Positions 10,301 to 18,678 of a DNA stretch of 64,000 bases are shown piece after piece. Below the pieces are notes generated by a model. It was given only the letters and a program-made list of their open reading frames with translations. It had not been told where the DNA came from and ran no database searches. Source of the stretch: Mesorhizobium sp. WSM4313 (GTDB lineage: Bacteria; Pseudomonadota; Alphaproteobacteria; Rhizobiales; Rhizobiaceae); contig NZ_NSFT01000001.1 in NCBI RefSeq assembly GCF_002294725.1, positions 248,001-312,000 on the forward strand, given 5' to 3'. Made by a program: the position numbers and the translations under genes. Position 1 is the first letter of the stretch, and every line of letters begins with the position of its first letter.

Positions 10301-11012
10301 CGGTTCGCAGCCCTTCGGCGGCGAGGGGCTTTCAGGCACCGGCCCGAAGGCCGGCGGACCGCATTATCTGCGCCGCTTCCGCAAGGGGGCTGAGGCCGGC
10401 ACCGAGCTTGGGGAAGGCCACAAGGTGACCGCGACCGAGCTTGCCGACAATCTGCCGGATCCGGCGCTGGGCGGCTGGTCGACGCGGCCGGACCGCGTGG
10501 CGATCCTGAGGAAGCATCTGCGCGGCAAGGGCGCGGCGGCGATCGCCGCAGCTGCCAGCCTCGATTTCGGCCAGGTCGACCTGCCCGGGCCGACCGGCGA
10601 GGCCAACACGCTGTCGCTGGCACCGCGTGGCCGAGTGCTGTGCCTCGGTCCGGATGCCGAGACGCTGCTTGCCCAGACGATCCAGGCGCTTGCGGCCGGC
10701 AATGCCGTGCTGGCCGTGGCGCCGGGCGCGCCGGCGGCGCTATCGGCGCTGACCGGCAAGGGCCTGCCGCTGGCGGCGATCGACGGCCGGCCCGATCCGG
10801 TCGAGGCGCGTTCGCTGCGCGTCGATGTCGTCGCCTTCTCCGGCACGCCGGAGGCGGCGCGCATCGTGCGCAAGGTGATTGCCGAGCGCTCCGGGCCGAT
10901 CGTCCCGCTGGTCAGCGAGGTGCTCAACCCGGCGGCCTACGCGCATGAACGCGCGGTCTGCGTCGACACCACGGCGGCGGGCGGGAACGCCAGTTTGCTC
11001 GCCGCAGCATAG
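7392..11012 (+). CDS. putA: Bifunctional proline dehydrogenase / L-glutamate gamma-semialdehyde dehydrogenase
   Basis: This protein (1206 residues from the ATG at 7392) oxidises proline to glutamate in two steps. The N-terminal half is a PRODH barrel, with RLVKGAYWDTEIKRAQ near residue 350 and the flavin-site region LHGMGEALHE near residue 425. The middle is an ALDH domain with ISPWNFPLAIF, FTGSTEVAK, AETGGLNAM and the catalytic cysteine in SAGQRCSALRV. A C-terminal extension of roughly 200 residues resembles a second, inactive Rossmann-like ALDH half. There is no N-terminal ribbon-helix-helix DNA-binding domain, so autoregulation as in E. coli is unlikely; the divergent Lrp-type protein probably takes that role. 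Earlier in-frame codons (from 7224) overlap the regulator gene and are not conserved-looking. Confidence 0.95.
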   Translation: MDPDMPLDAIRQQIRANYLPDEDEAVKRLSAAAGLSAEERKAISVRAADLVRAVRGSTDPRLMEVFLSAYGLSTKEGVALMCLAEALLRVPDAETMDDLIADKIAPHDWSAHSGGSSSIFVNASTWALMLTGRVLDEGEGGIEGTLRAMVRRLGEPVIRKAVAAAMREMGEQFVLGRTIAEAVKRGRPMTQKGYLYSFDMLGEAARTEADALRYHRAYADAISSLDAGSNGPDIRYNHGISVKLSALHPRYEVAQRETMLPVMAERLLSLALAARPSRMGLNIDAEEADRLDLSLDVIERVLAEPELAGWDGFGVVVQAYGPRAAFAIDWLYALARKYDRKIMVRLVKGAYWDTEIKRAQTLGLSGYPVFTRKANTDVSYLACAKKLLSMTDRIYPQFATHNAHTVAAILSMAKDRDSFEFQRLHGMGEALHETVRQAEGTRCRIYAPVGAHSDLLAYLVRRLLENGANSSFVHQLTDEEVEPEEIARDPLAVVETQGPAANPAIARPAAIFGAGRRNSKGFDITDPVTLAAIEKARAAFAGTDRWHAKPVTRAAGYGQPRQIVNPAKPDEIVGTVHEAAAKQVATAVRIAVDAQPAWAKRPVAERAAILNRAADLYEANAVEFFALATREAGKSLADGVAEVREAVDFLRYYAAEAANAEAGTQARGAIVCISPWNFPLAIFTGQIAAALVTGNSVIAKPAEQTPLIAFRAVEMLREAGVPEDVIQLLPGDGASVGAPLTADPRIAGVCFTGSTEVAKLIERQLAETAAPDAMLIAETGGLNAMIVDSTALPEQAVRDILASAFQSAGQRCSALRVLYVQKDVEKKMLEMLKGAMEALNVGNPWAISTDVGPVIDDEAQASISDYCKKKGLEGRLIARLEAPTSGRFVAPHVFRVKGIEEMEREVFGPVLHVATFDADEIDAVIAAINRKGYGLTFGLHTRIEGRVQHFVDGIHAGNIYVNRNQIGAVVGSQPFGGEGLSGTGPKAGGPHYLRRFRKGAEAGTELGEGHKVTATELADNLPDPALGGWSTRPDRVAILRKHLRGKGAAAIAAAASLDFGQVDLPGPTGEANTLSLAPRGRVLCLGPDAETLLAQTIQALAAGNAVLAVAPGAPAALSALTGKGLPLAAIDGRPDPVEARSLRVDVVAFSGTPEAARIVRKVIAERSGPIVPLVSEVLNPAAYAHERAVCVDTTAAGGNASLLAAA

Positions 11013-11099
11013 TTCCCAGTACGGCGATTTTGGCCAGTCGGCTATGTCTGCTTAGGCAGTTACATGCCTTGGCGATTGGCCGGAACGCTCATCGCGATC

Positions 11100-11281
11100 G
11101 TCATCCACGGGCGGAGCAAGGAGCGAAGCGACGCGCGTAGACCCGAGGATCCATTCCGTAACGTTCGAGCGCCGCCGCGGTGCAGAATTCTGCTCCGCTG
11201 CACCCTTCGATAAAGGTCACGGAATGGATCCTCGGGTCTCCGCGACGCCGCTTCGCGGCTGCTTCGCCCGTGGATGACGAG
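11100..11281. repeat. Long inverted-repeat intergenic element, copy 1
   Basis: Two arms of about 60 bases (11100-11159 and 11219-11281) are imperfect reverse complements of each other, separated by about 60 bases. Each arm is itself a small palindrome; for example ATCCACGGG (11103-11111) can pair with CCCGAGGAT (11142-11150). A second copy lies at 19503-19711. The element fills most of the 348-base gap between putA and hmuQ, and no gene was seen in that gap. Confidence 0.75.
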
Positions 11282-11360
11282 ATTGACCCGCCGACAACTT
11301 TGAGAATCCCTGTGTCGAGAAACTAGCTGGCGCGAAACAGTCTCGTTGGCAAAGGCATGT

Positions 11361-11675
11361 TCAAGCGCCTTCGACGACCGAGAATCCTTCGAACTGCGGG
11401 TGGCCCAGATAGTGCACCTTCGAGCCGCCGGCATTGCGATGGGCGGCGCGGAAGTTCTCCGATTTCGTCCAGGCGACGAAATCCTCCTGGCTTGCCCAGA
11501 CCGTGTGCGAGGCAAACAGCGTATAGCCCTCGGTCTCGTTGACCGGCCCGCGCAGCAGGTGGAATTCCCTGAAGCCCTGCATTTCGGAGAGGCTTGAATC
11601 GCGGTTCTTCCAGACATTCTCGAATGCTTCTTCCGAGCCGTTCTGGACCTTGAAGCGGTTCATGGCGATGTACAT
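11361..11675 (-). CDS. hmuQ: Heme-degrading monooxygenase (IsdG/HmuQ type)
   Basis: This 104-residue ABM-fold protein resembles HmuQ/HmuD of Bradyrhizobium, which open the heme ring and release iron in the cytosol. Residues equivalent to the IsdG catalytic Asn-Trp-His set are present: N6 in AMNRFKV, W69 in FVAWTKSENF and H79 in AAHRN. The length matches the family. It is the last gene of the leftward hmuR-tonB-hmuQ group, 44 bases after tonB, which fits co-expression with heme uptake under iron limitation. A general antibiotic-biosynthesis-monooxygenase role is the alternative, but the neighbours favour heme. Confidence 0.85.
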   Translation of the reverse strand: MYIAMNRFKVQNGSEEAFENVWKNRDSSLSEMQGFREFHLLRGPVNETEGYTLFASHTVWASQEDFVAWTKSENFRAAHRNAGGSKVHYLGHPQFEGFSVVEGA

Positions 11676-11719
11676 CGGCTTCCTTTCGACATGGACGAAT
11701 TCTTGGGATGGCGAAGGTT

Positions 11720-12682
11720 TTAAAAAGGGCCGATCCGCGCCTTGAACACCCAGCTCGATTTTCCGGTCTCGGGTGGAATGGGAGGGAACGGTGCCTGTTT
11801 GCGCACCAGAGTCAAAGCGAATTGATCGAGCTCGGCGGACCCTGAACTTTCTGCGAGCTGCAGGTCGCTGACGCTGCCATCGGCCGCGACGACGAAAACC
11901 ACCCTGGCATTGTTGCGAGCCTTGGCTTGGATCGATTTGGAAACGCGACGGTTGGCGCGGGCAAGCTTCTTCTGGATTTCACCACTGTAGCGGGATTCCA
12001 GAGCATTGCCGGCGGCCTGTTTCTTGCCCTTGCTGGCGACGACCGGCGCGTCGCGCGTATCGCCATCCGCCGTACCTCGCGGTTCAACGGTTTCGCTTGG
12101 CCCCGCCGGCGCGGCTGATGCGCTCGATGTCGCGCTCGGGACCGGCGATTGCTCAGGCTCGGCAGGGGGCGCTTGTGTGCTTTGCGGCTCGATCGCGGGC
12201 GTCGGCTTGCTGCCCGTGGGGACGCTCTGATCATCCTGGCGCGGTGCGGCGGCCGCCAGGATATCTGGTGTAGAGGCCGGCTCGTTGACGGCTTCCGGCG
12301 GAGGCTGGCGCGCCAATTGCTCGTTTACCGGCTGCGGCGCCTCGACCGGCGGAACGGGCTGGACAGACTGGCGTTTTGCCGGTTGCGGATCCGGCACTAG
12401 GGTAACATCCACCGCGCCGGACGCCTGGTCGTCCAAGGCGCTGCCGATGACGTTGGTGCCGGACTGGTCGGCGCCCTCGGCCCTGATCGCGTCCGCAGGA
12501 TCGAATGTCCCCGCGGGTGCGATCAGAAACGCCGCCGCGGCGGCGCCATGGAGCAGGCCGGAGGCGATGATCGCCACTGCCCATCTGCGGTCTCCCGCGG
12601 ATTGCCGCGTCTGCATGAGCGGCGCGTCCGGCTTGATCGCCGGTTCACTGCCTGCATCGGTAGGGTGATTGATGTCCTGCAT
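11720..12682 (-). CDS. tonB: TonB energy-transducing protein
   Basis: This 320-residue protein passes energy from ExbBD to outer-membrane receptors. From MQDINHPTD it has a short cytoplasmic tail, one membrane helix (WAVAIIASGLLHGAAAAAF, about residues 33-52), a long Pro/Ala/Gln-rich periplasmic spacer and a C-terminal TonB domain with YSGEIQKKLARANR and ADGSVSDLQLAESSG. The ATG at 12682 is chosen so that the helix sits near the N-terminus; in-frame codons continue to 12925. It lies between hmuR and hmuQ and probably serves the HmuR receptor. No exbBD genes are in the window. Confidence 0.85.
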   Translation of the reverse strand: MQDINHPTDAGSEPAIKPDAPLMQTRQSAGDRRWAVAIIASGLLHGAAAAAFLIAPAGTFDPADAIRAEGADQSGTNVIGSALDDQASGAVDVTLVPDPQPAKRQSVQPVPPVEAPQPVNEQLARQPPPEAVNEPASTPDILAAAAPRQDDQSVPTGSKPTPAIEPQSTQAPPAEPEQSPVPSATSSASAAPAGPSETVEPRGTADGDTRDAPVVASKGKKQAAGNALESRYSGEIQKKLARANRRVSKSIQAKARNNARVVFVVAADGSVSDLQLAESSGSAELDQFALTLVRKQAPFPPIPPETGKSSWVFKARIGPF

Positions 12683-12707
12683 GGCTCGCGCCGAGACCTG
12701 CCGCACG

Positions 12708-12723
12708 TGACAAGGAATTGTCA
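12708..12723. promoter_or_regulatory. Palindrome upstream of tonB
   Basis: TGACAA-GGAA-TTGTCA is a perfect 6+4+6 palindrome 26 bases before the tonB start, within the 246-base gap after hmuR. It resembles an iron-responsive TGA-N9-TCA box but has a ten-base spacer, so assignment to RirA is tentative. Confidence 0.4.
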
Positions 12724-12928
12724 AATCAAGATCGGTTGCCGCCCATGGCGGTGGACCGGAGGCAGGCCATGCCACGGCGCCATGCGGAATGGCCGGATGC
12801 AATCCCATGCTTATACGCCGAAAGCGCCTCGACCCGGAGCCGACGCGGACTGGGCCCACGCCGGCGTCAGGCCGAGCGACATCGCCAGCGCCGAGGTCGG
12901 CAGACGAAGCGATGCTGTCAAGCATTCC

Positions 12929-15145
12929 TCAGCCTCCAAAGCGCATCGTTGCCGCGAGCTTCAGCGTGACGCCGGGCTCATAGAGGACGGCGGTCGTGCT
13001 TCCGTTGAGCGAGTTGGTGTATTTGACGTCGAACAGATTGTCGGCGCGAACGTCGAGCTTGAGATTATCAGTCGCCCGGTAGCTGGCGAAGGCGTTGACC
13101 AGCGTAAAATCCTTGGCAACCGGATTGCCCTTGGGCTTGCCGTTGTACTGGACCTCGCCGCCGACGGTCAGCTTGTCCTGGAGGAAGCGCAGGCCGAGCT
13201 GGGCCGTCACCTGCGAGGAGGGGATGGTCGCGAGGTCGGCGCGCTCGCCTTCATAGGAGATGGTGTGGCCGTCGATGATGGAGGCCGACAGGCCGGCATA
13301 GCCCCAGCCGGCCTCGTAGACGCTTTCCAGCTCGAAGCCATTGATCTTGGCCTTGGCGAAGTTCTGGTACTGGAAGCAGATCGGAATGCCCGGGCCGAAC
13401 GGGCAACCGCTGGTCGGATCGAAGGGCGAGAGCGTCACGCCGTCGATGTAATCGTCGACATTGTTGTGGAAGTAGGCTGCCTTGAGCCGCAGCGCGTCGC
13501 CGCCCTCGATGATGTCGTTCTGCTTGTAATTGACGCCGAACTCGACCGTCTTGCCCGTCTCCGGCTTCAGGTTCGGGTTGGGCAGGAATGGGAAGCTGAC
13601 GCCGGCCGGATGATTGCCGCTGATCAGCGTCTCGGTCAGCGAGGGCGAGCGATAGCCTTCCGCATAAGTCCCGTAGAACTGCAGGCCGGCCAGACCTGCG
13701 CTTTCGAAGGGCGAGACGCCGACCGTAATGCGTGGCGATACTCGGTCGCCGGAGATCTCATTCGTGTCGTCCTTCAGACTGTAATGGTCGTAGCGCAGGC
13801 CGCCAATGACCTCGAGCCACTCCCAAGTCAGCTTGTCCTGGATGTAGGCGCCGGAGACGTTGCGCTTGCCCGACGGCGTGTAGAAGGAGTCGCCGCCGGC
13901 CGTGCCGCCGGTATCGACGTCGTCGCCGACCCAGTCACCGCCATAGGTCAGTTCGTGGGCGACGCTCGCCGTCTCGAAGCGCGACGTGTTCCAGATGTCG
14001 ATGCCGGTCGTGCCGACATCGAAGGTCGACAGCGAGCCGGCGGGCAGCAGCACGGGCAGGCCGGTGACCGGATCGAAGCGGTTCTGCGCGGTAAGCGTCG
14101 TCAGGTCGAGATTGGTTCTGTTGTAGGAGGCGTTGATGTGGAGGTCGAGCCAGCTCCTGGCATCGTCGGTGATGTTGTAGCGAGCTGTGAAAGTGTTCGA
14201 CTTGAGGTCGACGTCATTCGCCGGCACGCCGCCGCTGGTTTCCGTCCAACCGTCCTTGGAGCCGACCCAGCCGAGCTTCAATTCGCTGTTTTCGGTCGGG
14301 CGTATGGTGGTCTTGACCAGGCCGCTCAGCACATCGAAACCGGTGCCGGCAACGGTGTCGCCGCCGCCGTTCTTGTAGTCGCCGTAGTCGCGGTAGACGA
14401 TGTTGCCGAGAACATCCCAGTTCTCGTTGATCCGGTAAGCGCCGGTCGCGCTGGTGGTCCAGCCCTTGCCGTTGCTCTCATAGCGTCCGGTCAGCGAGCC
14501 GGCCCAAGTCTCATCCGGCTTGAGGAAATCGGCCGCGTCCTTGGTGTCGAAGAAGACGACGCCGCCGATGGCGCCGGAGCCATAGGTGTTGGCGGTCGGG
14601 CCGCGGATGACGTCGACGGATTTGATCAGCTCGGGATCGACATAGAAGGTCGACTGCGTGCCGTGGTCAGAGCGCTGAAAGTCCTGCCTTGCGCCGTCGA
14701 CGATCACCGCGACACGGCCGAAATCCTGCAATCCGCGGATGTTGATGCTGGAGCTGACGCGGCGCGCGTCGGCCTGCACGGTGACACCGGGCACGCCGAG
14801 CAGCATCTCGTTCGGCGTCGTCGCCATGCGGCGGTCGAGCTGCTCCTGGTCGACATGGCTGGCCGAGGCCAGCGACTGGATCGCCGTTTCGCCCGTGCGG
14901 CTGATGACGAGGATCTTGTCGAGAAGCGTCCCTTCGGTCGCGGCCTTCTCGTCAGCGTTCTTTTTCTGACCGGACTGCTGCTGGTTGGCCGGCTGCGCGG
15001 CTTGCTGCGCTTGCGCGGCGGGCGCGCTGAGCGCGATCGCCGCCGCTCCGGCCATCAATGCGGCGATTGTCTTTGCAATCGATCGAAAGCCCGGCCCCGC
15101 ACTATTGCCTGCAAGGCCTGTCCGTCCCCAAGTCGCCAACCCCAT
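12929..15145 (-). CDS. hmuR: TonB-dependent outer-membrane heme receptor
   Basis: This 738-residue receptor imports heme across the outer membrane. It has a signal peptide ending near APAAQAQQ, an asparagine/glutamine-rich linker, a plug domain (LLGVPGVTVQ, SINIRGLQDFGRVAVIVDG, IRGPTANTYGSGAIGGVV) and a beta barrel. Heme-receptor hallmarks are present: a FRAP-like YRSPSL near residue 497 and NPNLKPE near residue 523, with a histidine (SGNHPAG) between them. The gene is divergent from hmuP, and the shared promoter region contains a RirA-type box. tonB and hmuQ follow on the same strand. Confidence 0.92.
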   Translation of the reverse strand: MGLATWGRTGLAGNSAGPGFRSIAKTIAALMAGAAAIALSAPAAQAQQAAQPANQQQSGQKKNADEKAATEGTLLDKILVISRTGETAIQSLASASHVDQEQLDRRMATTPNEMLLGVPGVTVQADARRVSSSINIRGLQDFGRVAVIVDGARQDFQRSDHGTQSTFYVDPELIKSVDVIRGPTANTYGSGAIGGVVFFDTKDAADFLKPDETWAGSLTGRYESNGKGWTTSATGAYRINENWDVLGNIVYRDYGDYKNGGGDTVAGTGFDVLSGLVKTTIRPTENSELKLGWVGSKDGWTETSGGVPANDVDLKSNTFTARYNITDDARSWLDLHINASYNRTNLDLTTLTAQNRFDPVTGLPVLLPAGSLSTFDVGTTGIDIWNTSRFETASVAHELTYGGDWVGDDVDTGGTAGGDSFYTPSGKRNVSGAYIQDKLTWEWLEVIGGLRYDHYSLKDDTNEISGDRVSPRITVGVSPFESAGLAGLQFYGTYAEGYRSPSLTETLISGNHPAGVSFPFLPNPNLKPETGKTVEFGVNYKQNDIIEGGDALRLKAAYFHNNVDDYIDGVTLSPFDPTSGCPFGPGIPICFQYQNFAKAKINGFELESVYEAGWGYAGLSASIIDGHTISYEGERADLATIPSSQVTAQLGLRFLQDKLTVGGEVQYNGKPKGNPVAKDFTLVNAFASYRATDNLKLDVRADNLFDVKYTNSLNGSTTAVLYEPGVTLKLAATMRFGG

Positions 15146-15265
15146 TGCCCCAACTCCAGATTTCAGGCTCGCAGCTGGCTGGCCGATGGCTCGCTCGCAT
15201 TTTTGATCACATCCGGCGTCTTAAATCTTGACTCATTTACTCCGGTAATGCACGACTAGTAAACA

Positions 15266-15280
15266 TGACTATTAGAGTCA
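15266..15280. promoter_or_regulatory. Iron-responsive operator (IRO/RirA-type box)
   Basis: TGACTATTAGAGTCA matches the rhizobial IRO consensus TGA-N9-TCA exactly. It lies in the 199-base region between the divergent hmuR (start 15145) and hmuP (start 15345), so RirA bound there could repress both directions when iron is plentiful. rirA itself is encoded 4.5 kb away. The box overlaps the right arm of a 9-base inverted repeat (TCTTGACTC at 15226-15234, GAGTCAAGA at 15275-15283). Confidence 0.65.
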
Positions 15281-15344
15281 AGAATTGAATCGGCATTTTA
15301 TGAGGCTGCGGCCAAGGTGGCCGTCAGAGGAAAGGACCGACCCG

Positions 15345-15551
15345 ATGAACACGCACAATCCCAACGATTTCCGCTATCGCGTCCGCCGCCCGGAAGACAC
15401 GCAGATGCATTACGAAAGGGTACCGTTGGCGGTGAGGACGCTCTCCAGCAACACGCTGTTCCAGGGCGAGCACGAGATCGGCATCGAGCATCATGGCGCT
15501 CTCTACCGCCTGAAGATCACCCGCCAGGGCAAGCTGATCCTCAACAAGTGA
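15345..15551 (+). CDS. hmuP: Hemin uptake protein HmuP/HemP
   Basis: This 68-residue protein ends in the HemP-family block: [20 protein letters not shown], then [18 protein letters not shown]. In Bradyrhizobium HmuP is a small activator that works with Irr on the divergent hmuR promoter. The ATG at 15345 is preferred over the in-frame TTG at 15285 because GAGGAAAGGA lies just upstream and because the earlier start would sit five bases from the operator. It is the first gene of the rightward hmuPSTUV group. Confidence 0.85.
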   Translation: MNTHNPNDFRYRVRRPEDTQMHYERVPLAVRTLSSNTLFQGEHEIGIEHHGALYRLKITRQGKLILNK

Positions 15552-15597
15552 TCGGAACCGGCGGGCGAGCAGACATCAGACATTACGGGTGGACGAA

Positions 15598-16659
15598 ATG
15601 GACCAGCGCGTTAAGCCGTCGCCGGAGGAAATCCGGCGGGCGCGAGAAGAAAATCCGAAAATGCGGGAGCGCGATCTCTCGGCGCAATTGAGCATTTCGG
15701 AAGCGGAACTGGTTGCAGCGCACTGCGGCTTCGGCACTGTCCGTGTCGAGCCGCGTGTCAACGACCTTTTGACCGGCCTCGAGGCGGTCGGCGAGGTGAT
15801 GGCGCTGACCCGGAACGAAAGCGCTGTGCACGAGAAGATCGGCGTCTACGACAAGGTCGTCACCGGCAACCACAACGCCATGGTGCTTGGCGAGAACATC
15901 GACCTGCGCATCTTCCCGAAGGCCTGGGCGCATGGCTTTGCCGTCGAAAAGCGCGACGGCGGCGAGATCCGCCGCAGCCTGCAGTTCTTCGACGCGGCGG
16001 GCGAGGCAGTGCACAAGGTGCATCTGAGGCCCGCATCCAATCTCTACGCTTACCAGAAATTGGTGGCGAGCCTCGAATCGTCGAACCAGGAACCGACCGT
16101 CGCGATCCTTCCAAGCGCCGCGAAAGGAGAGGATGAAGAGCAGGGCGCGGCTGCCTCGATCGGCGATCTGCGCGACCGCTGGAGCCGGCTTACCGACGTG
16201 CATCAGTTCTTCGGCATGCTGAAGACGTTGAAGCTCAGCCGCCGCGAGGCCGTGCGCATGGTGGGCCAGGACTATGCCTGGCTGCTCGACAATGATGCGG
16301 TCATCGCCATGTTCCACCACGCTGCGGCAAGCGAGATGCCGATCATGTGCTTCGTCGGCAACCGCGGCTGCATCCAGATCCATTCCGGCCCGATCAAGTC
16401 GGTCAAGCCGATGGGTCCGTGGCTCAACGTGCTCGACGAGACTTTCCATCTGCATCTGAGGACCGACCACATCCGCGAAGTCTGGGCGGTGCGCAAACCC
16501 ACCAAGGACGGCCATGTCACCTCGCTGGAGGCCTATGACGCCAATGGCGGCATGATCATCCAGTTCTTCGGCAAGCGCCATGAAGGCGAAGGCGAGCGGG
16601 AAGACTGGCGTTTTCTCGCCGAGAACCTGCCCCGCATTTCCAATCCGACCGCTGCGTGA
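15598..16659 (+). CDS. hmuS: Cytoplasmic heme-trafficking/degrading protein
   Basis: This protein of about 353 residues has two tandem HemS/ChuX repeats: residues about 15-165, with PRVNDLLTGLEAVGEVMALT, and about 190-350, with MLKTLKLSRREAVRMVGQDY and FHLHLRTDHIREVWAVRKPT. Members bind heme in the cytosol and hand it on or help degrade it. The ATG at 15598 has GGTGGA upstream; the GTG nine bases earlier is an alternative start. The gene lies 46 bases after hmuP and 14 bases before hmuT, consistent with one operon. Confidence 0.9.
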   Translation: MDQRVKPSPEEIRRAREENPKMRERDLSAQLSISEAELVAAHCGFGTVRVEPRVNDLLTGLEAVGEVMALTRNESAVHEKIGVYDKVVTGNHNAMVLGENIDLRIFPKAWAHGFAVEKRDGGEIRRSLQFFDAAGEAVHKVHLRPASNLYAYQKLVASLESSNQEPTVAILPSAAKGEDEEQGAAASIGDLRDRWSRLTDVHQFFGMLKTLKLSRREAVRMVGQDYAWLLDNDAVIAMFHHAAASEMPIMCFVGNRGCIQIHSGPIKSVKPMGPWLNVLDETFHLHLRTDHIREVWAVRKPTKDGHVTSLEAYDANGGMIIQFFGKRHEGEGEREDWRFLAENLPRISNPTAA

Positions 16660-16673
16660 GGAGGTAGCACCCA

Positions 16674-17567
16674 ATGCGCTTTGCTCTCAGTTTCCGGGCA
16701 GCGCTCGCGCCGATGCTCGGCGTCCTGCTTGCCGTCGCCCTGCTGCCGGCCAAGGCGGACGAAGGCATGACAGTCTTTTCGGACAGCTCGCGGATCGTCT
16801 CCATAGGCGGCTCGATCACCGAGATCGTCTATGCGCTCGGCGAGGAAGGCCGCCTCGTTGCCCGCGACTCGACCAGCAGCTATCCCGAGGCGGCGGCGAA
16901 GCTGCCGGATGTCGGCTATATGCGCGCGCTGTCGCCCGAGGGTGTCCTGTCTGTCAATCCGACCGGGATCCTGGCGCTGCAGGGCAGCGGCCCGAAGGAG
17001 GCGGTCGACGTGCTGAAGAAGTCGAGCGTGCCTTTCATCGAGGTGCCGGACCACTACAATCATGAGGGCATTCTCGAAAAGATCCGCGTCGTGGGAAAAG
17101 CGCTAGGGGTCGAGGCCAAGGCGGAGAAGCTCGCCGCCGAGACGGACGCGAAGCTGACGGCGGCCGAAAAGCAGACGGCTGCGATCAAAGATCGCAAGCG
17201 CGTGCTGTTCGTGCTGTCGACGCAGGGCGGCAAGATCCTTGCCGCCGGCAGCGACACGGCGGCCGACGGCATCGTCAAGCTAGCCGGCGCGGTCAATGCG
17301 GTCGAGGGTTTTTCCGGCTACAAGTCGATGACCGACGAGGCGATCGTCAGCGCCAGGCCGGACGTCATCCTGACGATGAAGGGCGGCGGACCGCCGATCT
17401 CGGAAGAGGAGCTGTTCGCCAACCCGGCCGTCGCTTCAACGCCGGCGGGCGCCGACCGCAAGATGATCAGCATGGGGGGCGGCTACCTGCTCGGCTTCGG
17501 GCCGCGCACCGCCGAAGCCATCCACGATCTTGCCGTTTCGCTTTATGGCAACCAGGTCGCGGACTGA
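16674..17567 (+). CDS. hmuT: Heme ABC transporter periplasmic binding protein
   Basis: This 297-residue class III (BtuF/HmuT-type) binding protein has a signal peptide (cleavage near LLPAKADEG). Conserved blocks include IVSIGGSITEIVYALGEE at about residue 41, the ligand-entry segment VGYMRALSPEGVLSVNPT, and MGGGYLLGFGPRTAEAI near the end. It collects heme delivered by HmuR and docks on HmuUV. A strong Shine-Dalgarno sequence (GAGGAGGT) precedes the ATG. The stop abuts the next gene, hmuU. Confidence 0.9.
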   Translation: MRFALSFRAALAPMLGVLLAVALLPAKADEGMTVFSDSSRIVSIGGSITEIVYALGEEGRLVARDSTSSYPEAAAKLPDVGYMRALSPEGVLSVNPTGILALQGSGPKEAVDVLKKSSVPFIEVPDHYNHEGILEKIRVVGKALGVEAKAEKLAAETDAKLTAAEKQTAAIKDRKRVLFVLSTQGGKILAAGSDTAADGIVKLAGAVNAVEGFSGYKSMTDEAIVSARPDVILTMKGGGPPISEEELFANPAVASTPAGADRKMISMGGGYLLGFGPRTAEAIHDLAVSLYGNQVAD

Positions 17568-17573
17568 GTGGCG

Positions 17574-18671
17574 ATGGCCGAACATTCCATTGCCGGGGCG
17601 GGTAGGGTGATGGCGGCCGATGGCGACCGCTCGGCCCGGGCAAGGTTCGTCATAGCGCTCTTGTGCCTGGCGCTGGCCCTTTCCGTATTCCTGTCGCTGA
17701 CATCGGGCGCCTCCGACGCCTCCGCAGTCCGCGTCATCCGCGATTGGTTTACGAGCACCATGCCTGCCGACGCGGCGCTTGCGGCGCGCGACCGGCTGAT
17801 CGTCTATGACATCCGCATGCCGCGCGTGCTGCTCGGCGTGCTGATTGGCTCGGCGCTGGCTGTTTGCGGCGCGGTGATGCAGGGGCTGTTCCGCAACCCG
17901 CTTGCCGATCCCGGCCTGATCGGCGTCTCCGCCGGCTCCAGTCTCGGTGCGGTGGCGATCATCGTGGTCGGCACGACCTGGCTTGCGCCCGTCACGCTTG
18001 CGCTGGGCACGCTCGCTTTACCGCTCGCGGCATTCTTCGGCGGGCTCGCGGTGACATTGCTGCTTTACGCCATCGCCACGCGCCAGGGGAGGACGTCGGT
18101 CGCCACGATGCTGCTTGCCGGCATCGCCATCAGCGCTCTTGCCATGGCGCTGACGGGCATCCTCATCTTCATGGCCGACGACCGGCAGCTGCGCGACCTT
18201 ACCTTCTGGCAGCTCGGCTCGCTGGCTGGCGCGACATGGCCGAAGATCGGCACCATCGGGCCGGTGATCTTGTTGGCGCTATCGGCGATGCCGTTCCTGT
18301 CGCGCGGCCTCAACGCGCTGGCGCTGGGCGAAGCGACCGCGGGTCATCTCGGCATTCCGGTGCAGCGGCTGAAATACACGGCCATCGTCGGCGTGTCGGC
18401 GGCGGTCGGCGCTTCGGTCGCGGTCAGCGGCGGCATCGGTTTCATCGGCATCGTCGTGCCACATGTGCTGCGGCTCGCGATCGGGCCGGACAACCGCTAT
18501 TTGCTGCCGGCCTCGGCCCTGCTCGGCGCATCGCTGCTTCTCATCGCCGACGCGGTCGCCCGCACCATCGTCGCGCCGGCCGAACTGCCGATCGGCATCG
18601 TCACCGCGGTCGCCGGCGCGCCGTTCTTCCTTTGGATCCTGCTGCGCAAGCGCGGCGTCGTTGATCTATGA
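17574..18671 (+). CDS. hmuU: Heme ABC transporter permease
   Basis: This 365-residue FecCD/BtuC-type permease has about ten membrane helices. Family motifs visible are DIRMPRVLLGVLIGSALAVC (about residues 80-99), GLFRNPLADPGLIGVSAGSS and, near the C-terminus, GGIGFIGIVVPHVLRLAIGP, the cytoplasmic loop that contacts the ATPase. Two starts are possible: GTG at 17568, directly after the hmuT stop, and ATG at 17574, used here. It forms the inner-membrane channel for heme with HmuV, whose gene begins seven bases downstream. Confidence 0.92.
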   Translation: MAEHSIAGAGRVMAADGDRSARARFVIALLCLALALSVFLSLTSGASDASAVRVIRDWFTSTMPADAALAARDRLIVYDIRMPRVLLGVLIGSALAVCGAVMQGLFRNPLADPGLIGVSAGSSLGAVAIIVVGTTWLAPVTLALGTLALPLAAFFGGLAVTLLLYAIATRQGRTSVATMLLAGIAISALAMALTGILIFMADDRQLRDLTFWQLGSLAGATWPKIGTIGPVILLALSAMPFLSRGLNALALGEATAGHLGIPVQRLKYTAIVGVSAAVGASVAVSGGIGFIGIVVPHVLRLAIGPDNRYLLPASALLGASLLLIADAVARTIVAPAELPIGIVTAVAGAPFFLWILLRKRGVVDL

Positions 18672-18678
18672 GTTCGCC

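Noticed and set aside
11100..11281. Insertion sequence or transposase remnant
   Set aside because: The element has inverted arms, but no transposase frame and no target duplication could be recognised; it fits a non-coding palindromic repeat better.
12548..15259. Open frame of about 900 codons on the plus strand across tonB and hmuR
   Set aside because: It lies entirely antisense to two well-defined genes and its translation is Val/Ala/Arg/Asp-rich shadow sequence without domains.
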